Notes: generated from the sequence alone by a model not told the origin. Positions 37,527 to 46,898 are shown, numbered from the stretch's first letter. The stretch is DNA of 64,000 bases from Staphylococcus sp. IVB6214 (GCF_025558585.1 NZ_CP094723.1:2108001-2172000), one strand, 5' to 3'. Program-made: numbers and translations.

Positions 37527-37560
37527 ACTTCCTGCACCCTCACATGCAGGAGGTTTTTTT
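37527..37560 (+). terminator. Terminator that contains the thiO ribosome site
   Basis: TCCTGCA (37530-37536) pairs with TGCAGGA (37545-37551), extended by flanking pairs, then seven Ts right before the ATG. The 3' arm includes AGGAGG, so folding both ends transcription and hides the ribosome site. Confidence 0.75.
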
Positions 37561-38658
37561 ATGTTACAAACGATTATTATTGGTGGTGGCGTGATGGGAT
37601 TATCCATTGCACGTCAACTCAACGCACGAGGTCGTCGCATACATATCATCGATCGCTCAACACCCCGCATGAATGCATCTTATGCGGCAGGTGGAATGTT
37701 AGGCGCACAGAATGAGTTTTTTGAAGATACACCTTTATATCATCTTGCAATGGCAAGCCGTGCAATGATGCAGGATACTGCACAACAACTCTTAAAGGAA
37801 ACACATATCGATATTGAACTGCAAACATATGGACTGATTAAGGTAGCAACTACCGCACAACATGTCCCAGCAGTTAAAAAGCAATTTGAATTTCTCTCGC
37901 AGCAAGACCATGAAATTTATGAGTTATCACACAATCAATTACGCGCACGCTTCCCCCACTGTGACGTCGAAGCTTGTGCAGCATTCAAAATACATGACGA
38001 CGGCCAAATCAATGCTAACTTATATACACAGGCATTACTACAATCCGTCTCAAAACTTTCGCATATTGACCTTCACTTGCAGACAGAAGTGTTACAGATT
38101 GCGCAACATGCATCGCATTATCAAGTAACCACTTCTAAAGGAACATTCTATGCAGACGAATTAGTCATTGCTGCTGGTGCTTGGAGTGGTACATTGTTGC
38201 ATCAACTCGGGATCAATCTTCCGACACACCCTGTCAAAGGCGATGTAAAGTTAATCGAATCATCTTATTCACAACTGAAAGAAACCATTTTCAATATGAA
38301 TGGTTGTTATATCGTCCCAAAGAAACCCAATCGCTTTCTCATCGGTGCTACATCAGAACTCGATAATTGGAGCACACAAAATAAAGCTGAAAATCTTCAA
38401 TGGTTAGATGCCGAAAGTCAAGCTATGATACCTAATCTGCGAGAACATCGTGTCATTAAGACTTGGACTGGTATTCGACCGATTACGCCAGACGGTGTTC
38501 CGATTATGGGCGCTCTTCATAACAATCTATATGTCTCAACCGGACATTATCGAAACGGCATTCTACTCTCTCCCATTGTCGGTCAACTTATGGCGCAATT
38601 AGTTGATGGAAAATCTAATGCAGCCCAGCAATTAAGACCTTTTTCGCCTATAAAATAA
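37561..38658 (+). CDS. thiO: Glycine oxidase (thiazole pathway)
   Basis: 365 aa, D-amino-acid-oxidase fold. FAD motif IIIGGGVMGLSIARQL at the N-terminus, SYAAGGMLGAQNE, and the C-terminal TGIRPITPDGVPIMG...YVSTGHYRNGILLSP. It oxidises glycine to the imine used for the thiamin thiazole ring. Preceded by a TPP riboswitch. The usual partners thiS, thiG and thiF are not adjacent; tcyP follows. Confidence 0.92.
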   Translation: MLQTIIIGGGVMGLSIARQLNARGRRIHIIDRSTPRMNASYAAGGMLGAQNEFFEDTPLYHLAMASRAMMQDTAQQLLKETHIDIELQTYGLIKVATTAQHVPAVKKQFEFLSQQDHEIYELSHNQLRARFPHCDVEACAAFKIHDDGQINANLYTQALLQSVSKLSHIDLHLQTEVLQIAQHASHYQVTTSKGTFYADELVIAAGAWSGTLLHQLGINLPTHPVKGDVKLIESSYSQLKETIFNMNGCYIVPKKPNRFLIGATSELDNWSTQNKAENLQWLDAESQAMIPNLREHRVIKTWTGIRPITPDGVPIMGALHNNLYVSTGHYRNGILLSPIVGQLMAQLVDGKSNAAQQLRPFSPIK

Positions 38659-38714
38659 GAAAATTTGTATGTAGGGGTTGATTTTAAGGAGACTTGCACT
38701 TATTCTTATAATAC

Positions 38715-38727
38715 AAGTCGGAATTAA
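38715..38727. promoter_or_regulatory. Shared sulfur-gene motif AAGTCGGAATTAA (tcyP copy)
   Basis: Same 13-mer as at 50213 before metN. It lies 13 nt before the tcyP ATG. Both genes import sulfur amino acids, so a CymR-type operator is a reasonable inference. Confidence 0.5.
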
Positions 38728-38740
38728 AGGAAGCATCTAA

Positions 38741-40132
38741 ATGTCTATATTTCTAATTATACTTAACCTATTAATTTTTGCTGGGTTCCTTATCGGCCTA
38801 TGGGTCATGGCGAAGAAACACGTCAAATTCCCTACACGTGTCTTTGTGGCACTTGGCCTTGGTATCATACTGGGAATCATTGTACAGCTCCTTTACGGTG
38901 CAGATAGCAAAATTACAACACAAACAACAGAATGGATCGGTATCATTGGGAATGGCTATATCTCCCTCTTGAAAATGATCGTCATTCCGCTCGTTTTCAT
39001 TTCAATTATTGCGGCATTTACGAAGATTGATCTCGGTGAGAAGTTCGCCAAAATGGGCGGCTACATTTTCATGTTTTTAATCGGTACCGTTGCCATCTCA
39101 GCCATCGTTGGTATCGCTTATGCGATGCTATTCGGTCTCGATGCATCAACGATTGATCTCGGTCAAGCCGAAAACGCACGTAGTTCAGAAATTACACAAA
39201 CAGCGAAAGATTTAACAGCAACAACATTGCCAGCACAAATTCTAGAACTACTCCCTGCGAACCCATTCTTAGACTTTACAGGGGCACGTGCGACATCAAC
39301 AATTGCTGTCGTTATCTTTGCAGCATTTTTAGGCTTTGCTTATTTGCGCGTTGCACGCAAACAACCTGAAAATGGCCATGTATTAAAACGTGGTATTGAT
39401 GCAGTATATTCATTGATTATGGCTGTTGTGACATTCGTATTGCGCTTAACACCTTATGGTATCTTAGCCATTATGTTAAACACATTAGCGACAAGTGACT
39501 TTGCAGCGATTTGGACACTTGGCAAATTTGTCATCGCATCTTATGCAGCATTGCTCACAATGTATATCATCCATTTATTAATCTTATTAGTACTAGGTGT
39601 CAACCCAATCCAATACGTGAAAAAGACGACAGAAGTAATGATGTTCGCCTTCACATCACGTTCAAGCGCAGGTGCATTGCCACTTAACATTCGAACGCAA
39701 ACGAATCGTTTAGGTGTCCCACAAGCCATCGCCAACTTCTCAGGCTCTTTCGGTCTGTCTATCGGTCAAAATGGTTGTGCGGGTATCTACCCTGCCATGT
39801 TGGCAATTATGGTGGCACCCGTTGCAGGTGTTGAAATCGACCTACAATTCATCGCAACGCTTATTATCGTTGTTATTATTAGTTCATTCGGTGTTGCCGG
39901 TGTCGGCGGTGGTGCAACATTTGCATCTATTCTCGTCCTTTCAGCACTGAACTTACCAGTTGGTCTTGCCGGCGTCCTTATCTCCGTAGAACCATTAATT
40001 GATATGGGACGTACTGCATTGAACGTGAATGATTCAATGTTAGCCGGAACAGGTACTGCTAAGCTCACAAAACAACTTGATGAAGATGTCTTTAATGACA
40101 ATCAATATGATGAACTGACAACAAGTCATTAA
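38741..40132 (+). CDS. tcyP: L-cystine/Na+ symporter (TcyP-like, DAACS family)
   Basis: 463 aa, dicarboxylate/amino acid:cation symporter fold. SSAGALPLNIRTQTNRLGVPQAIANFSGSFGLSIGQNGCAGIYPAML covers the hairpin and TM7 motifs; VGGGATFASILVLSALNLPVGLAGVLISVEPLIDMGRTALNVNDS ends with the substrate-binding TM8. Orthologs import cystine. In S. aureus it neighbours the nitroreductase and ahpFC, as here. Confidence 0.9.
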   Translation: MSIFLIILNLLIFAGFLIGLWVMAKKHVKFPTRVFVALGLGIILGIIVQLLYGADSKITTQTTEWIGIIGNGYISLLKMIVIPLVFISIIAAFTKIDLGEKFAKMGGYIFMFLIGTVAISAIVGIAYAMLFGLDASTIDLGQAENARSSEITQTAKDLTATTLPAQILELLPANPFLDFTGARATSTIAVVIFAAFLGFAYLRVARKQPENGHVLKRGIDAVYSLIMAVVTFVLRLTPYGILAIMLNTLATSDFAAIWTLGKFVIASYAALLTMYIIHLLILLVLGVNPIQYVKKTTEVMMFAFTSRSSAGALPLNIRTQTNRLGVPQAIANFSGSFGLSIGQNGCAGIYPAMLAIMVAPVAGVEIDLQFIATLIIVVIISSFGVAGVGGGATFASILVLSALNLPVGLAGVLISVEPLIDMGRTALNVNDSMLAGTGTAKLTKQLDEDVFNDNQYDELTTSH

Positions 40133-40134
40133 TC

Positions 40135-40150
40135 AAAAAATACCACGTAC
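40135..40150. terminator. Left arm of a terminator split by the IS150-like element
   Basis: AAAAAATACCACGTAC pairs perfectly with GTACGTGGTATTTTTT at 41431-41446. In the empty site the loop is AGCACATC, giving a 16-bp bidirectional terminator between tcyP and the nitroreductase. Confidence 0.85.
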
Positions 40151-40198
40151 AGCACGGCACTGCACCCTTAATATGGGACTCACATAAAAACACTTGAA

Positions 40199-41041
40199 TT
40201 AGGCTGCTAATTTTCTGTATTGCACAGGGGATAAGTAGCCTAATTTTTGTTGAATTCGATTATTATTATAGTTTTCAATGTACTTTTCGACAATATCCTT
40301 TACAATGAAATTAGAGTTATTTAACTCATTGTTAAGATAAAATGTTTCACACTTTAGCGAGGAATGGAAACATTCTATCGGGGCGTTATCAGCAGGTGTA
40401 CCTTTGCGAGACATACTTCTGATAATGCCCTTTTCTTCGCATAATTGGTAGTAAGCATGCGATGTATAGACGCTTCCTTGATCGCTATGAAGTAGACATC
40501 CTTCTGGAATATCAATTTGGTTTAAGGTGTCATTTACCAAACTTTGATCTTGTGTATCGCTAATCTTATAAGCCACAATTTCACCGTTATATAAATCGAT
40601 GATTGAAGATAAATACAACATTGAATTACCAAAGGGAAGATACGTAATATCAGTAGTCAGTACTTGTAGAGGTTGATTTGCTCTAAAGTTACCATTCAGT
40701 TTATTGCTTGTAAGATAATATGCCTTCCCTCGACGTTTAGATTTCTTAATTCTAACTCTACAATTCAAATTATTTTCTCTCATAATTCTTTGTACACGTT
40801 TATGGTTTATCGGTTGTTTAGAGGCCTGATTCATCAGAGCAGTTATCTTGCGATAGCCGTACGTGTAATGATTATCTTCACATAATTCCTTAACCTTTTT
40901 AACTGTTGTATCTTCCGTTTTCTTCTTATTTTTCCAACGGTAGTAATTTGATTTAGGGACATTCAACACTTCCAAAATCAGCTTCACAGGATGCCTGTGC
41001 TTTAACTCATCCACTAATTCTATCACTACTTCAGGTACCAC
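40199..41041 (-). CDS. IS150-group transposase OrfB (integrase catalytic domain), copy 1
   Basis: 280 aa. N-terminal HTH_21 (KKVKELCEDNHYTYGYRKITALMNQ) and rve domain with D, D, E: TTDITYLPFG (Asp), LHSDQGSVYTSHAY (Asp), GTPADNAPIECFHSSLKCE (Glu). Made as an OrfAB fusion by -1 frameshifting in this family. Intact. Confidence 0.93.
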   Translation of the reverse strand: MVPEVVIELVDELKHRHPVKLILEVLNVPKSNYYRWKNKKKTEDTTVKKVKELCEDNHYTYGYRKITALMNQASKQPINHKRVQRIMRENNLNCRVRIKKSKRRGKAYYLTSNKLNGNFRANQPLQVLTTDITYLPFGNSMLYLSSIIDLYNGEIVAYKISDTQDQSLVNDTLNQIDIPEGCLLHSDQGSVYTSHAYYQLCEEKGIIRSMSRKGTPADNAPIECFHSSLKCETFYLNNELNNSNFIVKDIVEKYIENYNNNRIQQKLGYLSPVQYRKLAA

Positions 41042-41340
41042 TTCCTTTCCAATTCCTTGTACTTTTTTAAAATATCTATTTCGGCTTGATTTCTTCTATT
41101 CTTTAACTTTAATTGTTCCAGTTCAGAAAGTTCCACTAATCCTTTATTATAGGAGTATTGTTTGCCTACTTGTTGACTAAATCGATATGTTTCACCCTTT
41201 CTATACCATCTCCACCATGTTTTTACCTGTGTGCTATTTCTAATATTTAATTCACACATAATTTCTTTAGTTGTATAACCTTCTGCTTTCATCTTCACTG
41301 CTTTAAACTTTGTTTCAACTGAATACGCCACTCTGCGCAT
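41026..41340 (-). CDS. IS150-group transposase OrfA, copy 1
   Basis: 104 aa. HTH_Tnp (RVAYSVETKFKAVKMKAEGYTTKEIMCELNIRNSTQVKTWWRWYRKGE) and a leucine-rich coil (LVELSELEQLKLKNRRNQAEIDILKKY). Ribosome site GGAGG; six As (T6 on coding strand) lie between it and the ATG, one more than in copy 2. Confidence 0.92.
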   Translation of the reverse strand: MRRVAYSVETKFKAVKMKAEGYTTKEIMCELNIRNSTQVKTWWRWYRKGETYRFSQQVGKQYSYNKGLVELSELEQLKLKNRRNQAEIDILKKYKELERKWYLK

Positions 41341-41430
41341 AGAAAAAACACCTCCGTAAATTCATTTTAACTGAATTCAACGAAAGTGTTTTTATAAAGT
41401 TCCCACTATATGGGGTCAGCTCAGCACATC

Positions 41431-41446
41431 GTACGTGGTATTTTTT
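41431..41446. terminator. Right arm of the split tcyP/nitroreductase terminator
   Basis: GTACGTGGTATTTTTT. Partner arm at 40135-40150. Now separated by the whole IS, so the original hairpin can no longer form compactly. Confidence 0.85.
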
Positions 41447-41449
41447 ATG

Positions 41450-42205
41450 CTATTTCTTATTAAATCCTGCATCTTGAAGCCAGTCTTTCATCTCTAAACG
41501 CTGTTTACTACTCATGAAGTTCGCTACTTGTTCTGACCACGTCTCCGTACGTTTACCACCTGTTCTATCTGCATAATAATCAGATACTATTTTATCGTAC
41601 GCCGCCAATTGTTGGCGTGCCACATCACAATCATTGTCATACGTATCAACGTGAAAGACATGTTCAAACGGTAACCGTGGTTTCGGTGTTCCATTCTCAT
41701 CCTCAGACGGTACACCAATCGCCATACCGAAGATTGGGAAGGTGTGCTTAGGTAAGTCTAAAATTTCACGTACACGTGCAACATCATTGCGCAATGAACC
41801 CAAATAAACAATGCCATAACCCATATCTTCTGCCGTCAATGCAATGTTTTGTGCCATTAATGATGCATCTACTGTCCCTACAAGCAATCCTTCTGCTGAT
41901 TCAAAGCTTGTCGTCATATCTTGTGCTTGTTGTTCATTCACAAGATTATGTCTATTATAATCAACGACAAACACTAATAAATACCCATTGTTCAAGACGT
42001 AAGGTTGCCCTGACACTTCTTTCAAAGCAGCTTTCTTTTCTGGATCTTCTACACCAATCACAGATGTCGTTTGTAAGTAACTTGATGTTGAAGCCATCTG
42101 CCCTGCTTCAATTAACTGTTTCACTATTTCACGTGTTAATGGCTCATTTTTGAACTTTCTCACTGAGTGATGTTGCTTCGCTAAACGATATACATAGTCT
42201 GACAT
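41450..42205 (-). CDS. NAD(P)H nitroreductase (NfsA/NtrA type)
   Basis: 251 aa from the ATG at 42205 (AGGGAGTG site). FMN nitroreductase signature: KQHHSVRKFKNEPL at the N-terminus, QMASTSSYLQTTSVIGVEDPEKKAAL, AEDMGYGIVYLGSLRND, FGMAIGVPSED. Homologs reduce nitro drugs and thiols with FMN. Adjacent to tcyP and ahpCF as in S. aureus. Confidence 0.9.
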   Translation of the reverse strand: MSDYVYRLAKQHHSVRKFKNEPLTREIVKQLIEAGQMASTSSYLQTTSVIGVEDPEKKAALKEVSGQPYVLNNGYLLVFVVDYNRHNLVNEQQAQDMTTSFESAEGLLVGTVDASLMAQNIALTAEDMGYGIVYLGSLRNDVARVREILDLPKHTFPIFGMAIGVPSEDENGTPKPRLPFEHVFHVDTYDNDCDVARQQLAAYDKIVSDYYADRTGGKRTETWSEQVANFMSSKQRLEMKDWLQDAGFNKK

Positions 42206-42338
42206 ATATTTCACTCCCTTATTCTTTGTCTTTATATTAGCAAATGACACTTCAAAAGGCATGTACACTGCACACTTGCATCTTTAATCACAAACCTTTA
42301 TCATAAAAGTATCAATTTTCTGACAAAGGAGTGTCTTT

Positions 42339-43115
42339 ATGACTCAGCAACCACAACAATTAGCAGAGAAAGTTTTTCAAGCTTATCAATCACAACAACC
42401 TATCCCATTTCTCAACCCTGAAGAGAATGTTGATGAAGTGTTAGGCTATCAAACACAAGATGCCTTAATTGAACAACTAAAGGCACATAACAATACAGAT
42501 GTGGCCGGCTACAAAGTCAGTATGACAAGCGCAGAAACGCAAGCATATGCCAATACACATGAGCCTGCTTATGGTACATTGCTCAAAACAGTCATCCAGC
42601 AAAATGATGCCACTGTACAATTGAATCACTTGTTCGCTCCATTAATCGAACCGGAATTGGTATTTGTGATTACAGAAGACTTGCCTTCTAATCCAAGCGT
42701 TGAAGATGTGCTCAATCATTCGCAATTGGCCCCAGCGATTGAAGTACCTGATGCACGCTATCAAGACTGGTTCCCTAACTTTACATTAGGAGATTTATTA
42801 GCAGATAACACAGCGACTGGCCTTGTCGTTGTCGGAGAGCCCGTTCCCCCATTAGATTATGACAGCCTTGGCCAAGTCACAATGTCATTGAAACATAATG
42901 GTACAGAAGTCAAAACAGGCGTTGCGTCAGAAGTATTAGGCAATCCAGTCAAGTCCGTACAGTGGCTCAGTCAAAAACTGGCCAGCCATGGAAAGTCACT
43001 CAAAAAAGGAGATGTCATCTCATCAGGCACTTTCATCCCACCTATCAAGGCAGAGCAAGGTACTTATACGGTCGATTATCAACATGTCGGTCGAGTCACT
43101 GTTACATTTGAATAA
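42339..43115 (+). CDS. 2-keto-4-pentenoate hydratase-like protein (MhpD/FAH fold)
   Basis: 258 aa. GYKVSMTSAETQAYANTHEPAYGTLL, then APLIEPELVFVITEDLP (metal Glu-x-Glu in IEPELVF), then APAIEVPDARYQDW and KKGDVISSGTFIPPIKAEQGTYTVDY. This is the hydratase/decarboxylase branch. The actual substrate in staphylococci is not known. Divergent from the nitroreductase. Confidence 0.8.
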   Translation: MTQQPQQLAEKVFQAYQSQQPIPFLNPEENVDEVLGYQTQDALIEQLKAHNNTDVAGYKVSMTSAETQAYANTHEPAYGTLLKTVIQQNDATVQLNHLFAPLIEPELVFVITEDLPSNPSVEDVLNHSQLAPAIEVPDARYQDWFPNFTLGDLLADNTATGLVVVGEPVPPLDYDSLGQVTMSLKHNGTEVKTGVASEVLGNPVKSVQWLSQKLASHGKSLKKGDVISSGTFIPPIKAEQGTYTVDYQHVGRVTVTFE

Positions 43116-43360
43116 TGGTACAAATGGTAGGCAACACTCACCTATAAACCATCGTTTTATTAGTATACAAAGGCATTTTAAGTCCAACTTGAAATGCCTT
43201 TTCAACGCATTTAATTTTCAATAAAGGTATCATTAATTGAGAATTAAACCCCAACAATGCTATGATGAACATAGAAACATTAAGTGCATGAAACACCCTT
43301 TCACATTCGGATAGTTGCGCCTTTTCGCCTATCAAAAGATGGCGCACAATTATTTAAGTT
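43116..43360. other. Intergenic stretch upstream of the ahp promoter
   Basis: About 245 bp with no gene. A hairpin at 43165-43203 (AAAGGCATTT...AAATGCCTTTT) ends the hydratase transcript. Nothing else recognised. Confidence 0.6.
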
Positions 43361-43366
43361 TAATAA

Positions 43367-43395
43367 TTGACGGATGTATCGTTCCATGGCATAAT
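43367..43395 (+). promoter_or_regulatory. ahpCF promoter
   Basis: TTGACG (43367-43372), 17 nt, CATAAT (43390-43395). Confidence 0.75.
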
Positions 43396-43406
43396 AACAC
43401 TAAAGA

Positions 43407-43421
43407 TTAGAATTATTATTA
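43407..43421. promoter_or_regulatory. PerR box in the ahpC leader
   Basis: TTAGAATTATTATTA matches the Per box TTATAATTATTATAA at 13 of 15 positions. It sits just after the predicted transcription start, well placed for peroxide-relieved repression. Confidence 0.7.
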
Positions 43422-43500
43422 AGAAGGAATTATAACAAAGAAGACTTTGGAGTGATTCTAATCTAATAATAATCAATATATTTCTAGGAGGCTATTCACT

Positions 43501-44070
43501 ATGTCATTAATCGGTAAACAAATTGGAGAATTCACAGCACAAGCGTACAACGCAAAAACAGATGAGTTCGTTGAGGTAACACAAGAAGATTTAAAAGGTA
43601 ACTGGAGTGTCGTTGTATTCTATCCAGCTGACTTCTCTTTCGTGTGCCCAACAGAATTACAAGATGTTCAAAGCCATTATGAAAAATTACAAGAACTTGG
43701 TACAAACGTATTCTCTGTATCAACAGACACACACTTCGTACACAAAGCTTGGCACGATCACTCAGATGCTATCAGCACATTAAAATACACAATGATCGGT
43801 GACCCATCACAACAAATTACACGTTTATTCGACGTATTAGATGAAGAAGCCGGCCTTGCACAACGTGGTACTTTCATCGTTGACCCTGATGGTGTTGTTC
43901 AAGCAGCTGAAATCAATGCTGACGGTATTGGTCGTGACGCTAGCACATTAGTACACAAAATCAAAGCAGCACAATATGTACGTCAAAATCCAGGTGAAGT
44001 TTGCCCAGCGAAATGGGAAGAAGGTAGCGAAACATTAACACCAGGTTTAGATTTAGTAGGTAAAATTTAA
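43501..44070 (+). CDS. ahpC: Alkyl hydroperoxide reductase, peroxiredoxin subunit
   Basis: 189 aa, typical 2-Cys peroxiredoxin. Peroxidatic Cys in DFSFVCPTE; resolving Cys in [12 protein letters not shown] near the C-terminus. It reduces H2O2 and organic peroxides and is recycled by AhpF. AGGAGG ribosome site; ahpF starts 14 nt later. Confidence 0.97.
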   Translation: MSLIGKQIGEFTAQAYNAKTDEFVEVTQEDLKGNWSVVVFYPADFSFVCPTELQDVQSHYEKLQELGTNVFSVSTDTHFVHKAWHDHSDAISTLKYTMIGDPSQQITRLFDVLDEEAGLAQRGTFIVDPDGVVQAAEINADGIGRDASTLVHKIKAAQYVRQNPGEVCPAKWEEGSETLTPGLDLVGKI

Positions 44071-44084
44071 GGAGGCAATACTGA

Positions 44085-45608
44085 ATGCTTAATCAAGAGT
44101 TAAAGAATCAACTTGCACAACTTCTTGATTTGATGGAAGGTGACGTTGTCTTCAAATTGAGCACAGGCTCAGATGAAACATCTCAAAAGATGGAAGATCT
44201 TGTGAATGAAGTAGCAGACATGTCATCACGCATTACAGTAGAAAAAGCAGACTTAAAACGTTCACCTAGCTTTAGTGTGAATAGACCGGGTGAGGACACT
44301 GGCATTACATTTGCCGGTGTTCCTCTTGGTCATGAGTTTAATTCTTTCGTATTAGCATTGCTACAAGTGAGTGGCCGTGCACCGAAAGAAGAACAATCTG
44401 TAATTGATCAAATCAAAGCAATTGATAAACCATTAAATTTTGAAACATATATCAGCTTAACATGTCAGAAATGCCCTGACGTTGTTCAAGCATTAAACTT
44501 AATGAGTGTTCTTAACCCTAATATCACACATACAATGATTGACGGTGCAGCATTCAAAGAAGAAGCTGAAGATATCATGGCCGTACCTTCTATCTTCTTA
44601 GATGGTGAACAATTCGGTAGTGGTCGTATGACCGTTACTGATATTTTAACTGCACTCGGTCAAGGCCCTGATGCTTCGGAATTTGAGGGTAAAGAAACAT
44701 TTGATGTACTCGTTGTCGGCGGTGGTCCAGCAAGTGCAAGTTCTGCTATTTATGCTGCACGTAAAGGTTTACGTACAGGTATCGTTGCAGATCGCATTGG
44801 TGGTCAAGTCAATGATACACAAGACATCGAAAACTTAATCAGTGTCAAGAAAACGACAGGAACAGCACTTGCGGGTAATCTTGAAGAACATATTAACGAA
44901 TACAATATCGATGTCATGAAAGGGGTTCGTGCTGAATCTGTAAATAAAACAGACCAAAGCATCGACCTTACATTAGATAACGGTGCCGTTCTTCACGCAA
45001 AAACACTCATCGTTTCAACAGGTGCTCGTTGGAGACAACTTGGTGTACCGGGTGAGCAAGAACTTGCGAACAAAGGTGTGGCATACTGTCCACACTGTGA
45101 CGGTCCATTATTCGAAGACAAACATGTCGCTGTTGTCGGCGGCGGTAACTCTGGTGTCGAAGCTGCCATCGACCTTGCAGGTATCTGTAAGCACGTGACA
45201 TTACTTGAATTCGGTGCAGAAATGCGTGCCGATCAAGTCTTACAAGAGCGTTTGAACTCTCTATCCAATACAACAGTCATCACAAACGCAGCAACGAAAG
45301 AAATCACTGGTGATGAACGTGTCACTGGTTTGACTTACGAAGATACACAATCTAAAGAACAACAACATATCGAATTGGACGGTGTCTTCGTTCAAATCGG
45401 TCTTTCTCCTAATACTGAATGGTTAGGCGATACAGTTAACCGCAACAGAATGGGTGAAATCGAAGTTGACCGTTTAGGTGCTACAAACGTACCAGGTATC
45501 TTTGCTGCTGGAGATTGTACAGATCAACGCTACAAGCAAATCATTATCTCTATGGGATCAGGTGCAACAGCTGCACTCTCTGCTTTTGACTACCTTATCC
45601 GTAACTAA
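44085..45608 (+). CDS. ahpF: Alkyl hydroperoxide reductase subunit F
   Basis: 507 aa. N-terminal double thioredoxin-fold domain with LTCQKCPDVV (CxxC); FAD motif VVGGGPASASSAIYAARKG; active CxxC in YCPHCDGPLF; NADH motif VVGGGNSGVEAAIDLAG. Transfers electrons from NADH to AhpC. Its native terminator is interrupted by IS copy 2. Confidence 0.97.
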   Translation: MLNQELKNQLAQLLDLMEGDVVFKLSTGSDETSQKMEDLVNEVADMSSRITVEKADLKRSPSFSVNRPGEDTGITFAGVPLGHEFNSFVLALLQVSGRAPKEEQSVIDQIKAIDKPLNFETYISLTCQKCPDVVQALNLMSVLNPNITHTMIDGAAFKEEAEDIMAVPSIFLDGEQFGSGRMTVTDILTALGQGPDASEFEGKETFDVLVVGGGPASASSAIYAARKGLRTGIVADRIGGQVNDTQDIENLISVKKTTGTALAGNLEEHINEYNIDVMKGVRAESVNKTDQSIDLTLDNGAVLHAKTLIVSTGARWRQLGVPGEQELANKGVAYCPHCDGPLFEDKHVAVVGGGNSGVEAAIDLAGICKHVTLLEFGAEMRADQVLQERLNSLSNTTVITNAATKEITGDERVTGLTYEDTQSKEQQHIELDGVFVQIGLSPNTEWLGDTVNRNRMGEIEVDRLGATNVPGIFAAGDCTDQRYKQIIISMGSGATAALSAFDYLIRN

Positions 45609-45610
45609 TA

Positions 45611-45623
45611 AAAAGAAGTGGCT
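45611..45623. terminator. Left arm of the ahpF terminator split by IS copy 2
   Basis: AAAAGAAGTGGCT pairs perfectly with AGCCACTTCTTTT at 46899-46911. The empty-site loop is GAGT. Confidence 0.85.
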
Positions 45624-45672
45624 GAGTAGGGCACTGCACCCTTAATATGGGACTCACATAAAAACACTTGAA

Positions 45673-46515
45673 TTAGGCTGCTAATTTTCTGTATTGCACA
45701 GGGGATAAGTAGCCTAATTTTTGTTGAATTCGATTATTATTATAGTTTTCAATGTACTTTTCGACAATATCCTTTACAATGAAATTAGAGTTATTTAACT
45801 CATTGTTAAGATAAAATGTTTCACACTTTAGCGAGGAATGGAAACATTCTATCGGGGCGTTATCAGCAGGTGTACCTTTGCGAGACATACTTCTGATAAT
45901 GCCCTTTTCTTCGCATAATTGGTAGTAAGCATGCGATGTATAGACGCTTCCTTGATCGCTATGAAGTAGACATCCTTCTGGAATATCAATTTGGTTTAAG
46001 GTGTCATTTACCAAACTTTGATCTTGTGTATCGCTAATCTTATAAGCCACAATTTCACCGTTATATAAATCGATGATTGAAGATAAATACAACATTGAAT
46101 TACCAAAGGGAAGATACGTAATATCAGTAGTCAGTACTTGTAGAGGTTGATTTGCTCTAAAGTTACCATTCAGTTTATTGCTTGTAAGATAATATGCCTT
46201 CCCTCGACGTTTAGATTTCTTAATTCTAACTCTACAATTCAAATTATTTTCTCTCATAATTCTTTGTACACGTTTATGGTTTATCGGTTGTTTAGAGGCC
46301 TGATTCATCAGAGCAGTTATCTTGCGATAGCCGTACGTGTAATGATTATCTTCACATAATTCCTTAACCTTTTTAACTGTTGTATCTTCCGTTTTCTTCT
46401 TATTTTTCCAACGGTAGTAATTTGATTTAGGGACATTCAACACTTCCAAAATCAGCTTCACAGGATGCCTGTGCTTTAACTCATCCACTAATTCTATCAC
46501 TACTTCAGGTACCAC
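45673..46515 (-). CDS. IS150-group transposase OrfB, copy 2
   Basis: 280 aa, identical in protein sequence to copy 1 OrfB at 40199-41041, with the same Asp, Asp, Glu catalytic motifs. Overlaps OrfA by 16 nt. Confidence 0.93.
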   Translation of the reverse strand: MVPEVVIELVDELKHRHPVKLILEVLNVPKSNYYRWKNKKKTEDTTVKKVKELCEDNHYTYGYRKITALMNQASKQPINHKRVQRIMRENNLNCRVRIKKSKRRGKAYYLTSNKLNGNFRANQPLQVLTTDITYLPFGNSMLYLSSIIDLYNGEIVAYKISDTQDQSLVNDTLNQIDIPEGCLLHSDQGSVYTSHAYYQLCEEKGIIRSMSRKGTPADNAPIECFHSSLKCETFYLNNELNNSNFIVKDIVEKYIENYNNNRIQQKLGYLSPVQYRKLAA

Positions 46516-46814
46516 TTCCTTTCCAATTCCTTGTACTTTTTTAAAATATCTATTTCGGCTTGATTTCTTCTATTCTTTAACTTTAATTGTTCCAGTTCAG
46601 AAAGTTCCACTAATCCTTTATTATAGGAGTATTGTTTGCCTACTTGTTGACTAAATCGATATGTTTCACCCTTTCTATACCATCTCCACCATGTTTTTAC
46701 CTGTGTGCTATTTCTAATATTTAATTCACACATAATTTCTTTAGTTGTATAACCTTCTGCTTTCATCTTCACTGCTTTAAACTTTGTTTCAACTGAATAC
46801 GCCACTCTGCGCAT
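46500..46814 (-). CDS. IS150-group transposase OrfA, copy 2
   Basis: 104 aa, identical to copy 1 OrfA. The single-base deletion just upstream opens the frame for 30 more codons, but the GGAGG site and the copy 1 start support the ATG at 46814. Confidence 0.92.
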   Translation of the reverse strand: MRRVAYSVETKFKAVKMKAEGYTTKEIMCELNIRNSTQVKTWWRWYRKGETYRFSQQVGKQYSYNKGLVELSELEQLKLKNRRNQAEIDILKKYKELERKWYLK

Positions 46815-46898
46815 AGAAAAACACCTCCGTAAATTCATTTTAACTGAATTCAACGAAAGTGTTTTTATAAAGTTCCCACTATATGGGGTCAGCTCAGT

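Larger units (their letters stand above)
40156..41423 (-). mobile_element. IS3-family (IS150 group) element, copy 1
   Basis: 1268 bp. Ends GGCACTGCACCC (left) and, inverted, TGAGCTGACCCC (right), extended by ATAAAAACACTT-like terminal repeats. Flanked by the 4-bp duplication GCAC (40152-40155 and 41424-41427). OrfA and OrfB overlap by 16 nt for a -1 frameshift. Confidence 0.9.
45630..46896 (-). mobile_element. IS3-family (IS150 group) element, copy 2
   Basis: 1267 bp, same ends and proteins as copy 1. Flanked by its own 4-bp duplication GTAG (45626-45629 and 46897-46900). The one-base length difference is in the A-run beside the orfA start (five instead of six). Same orientation as copy 1. 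Confidence 0.9.

Noticed and set aside
40156-46896. A composite transposon carrying ahpCF between the two IS copies
   Set aside because: Each IS has its own matching 4-bp duplication (GCAC and GTAG). A unit that moved together would share one duplication across the outer ends. Gene order inside also matches the normal staphylococcal chromosome, so these are two separate insertions.
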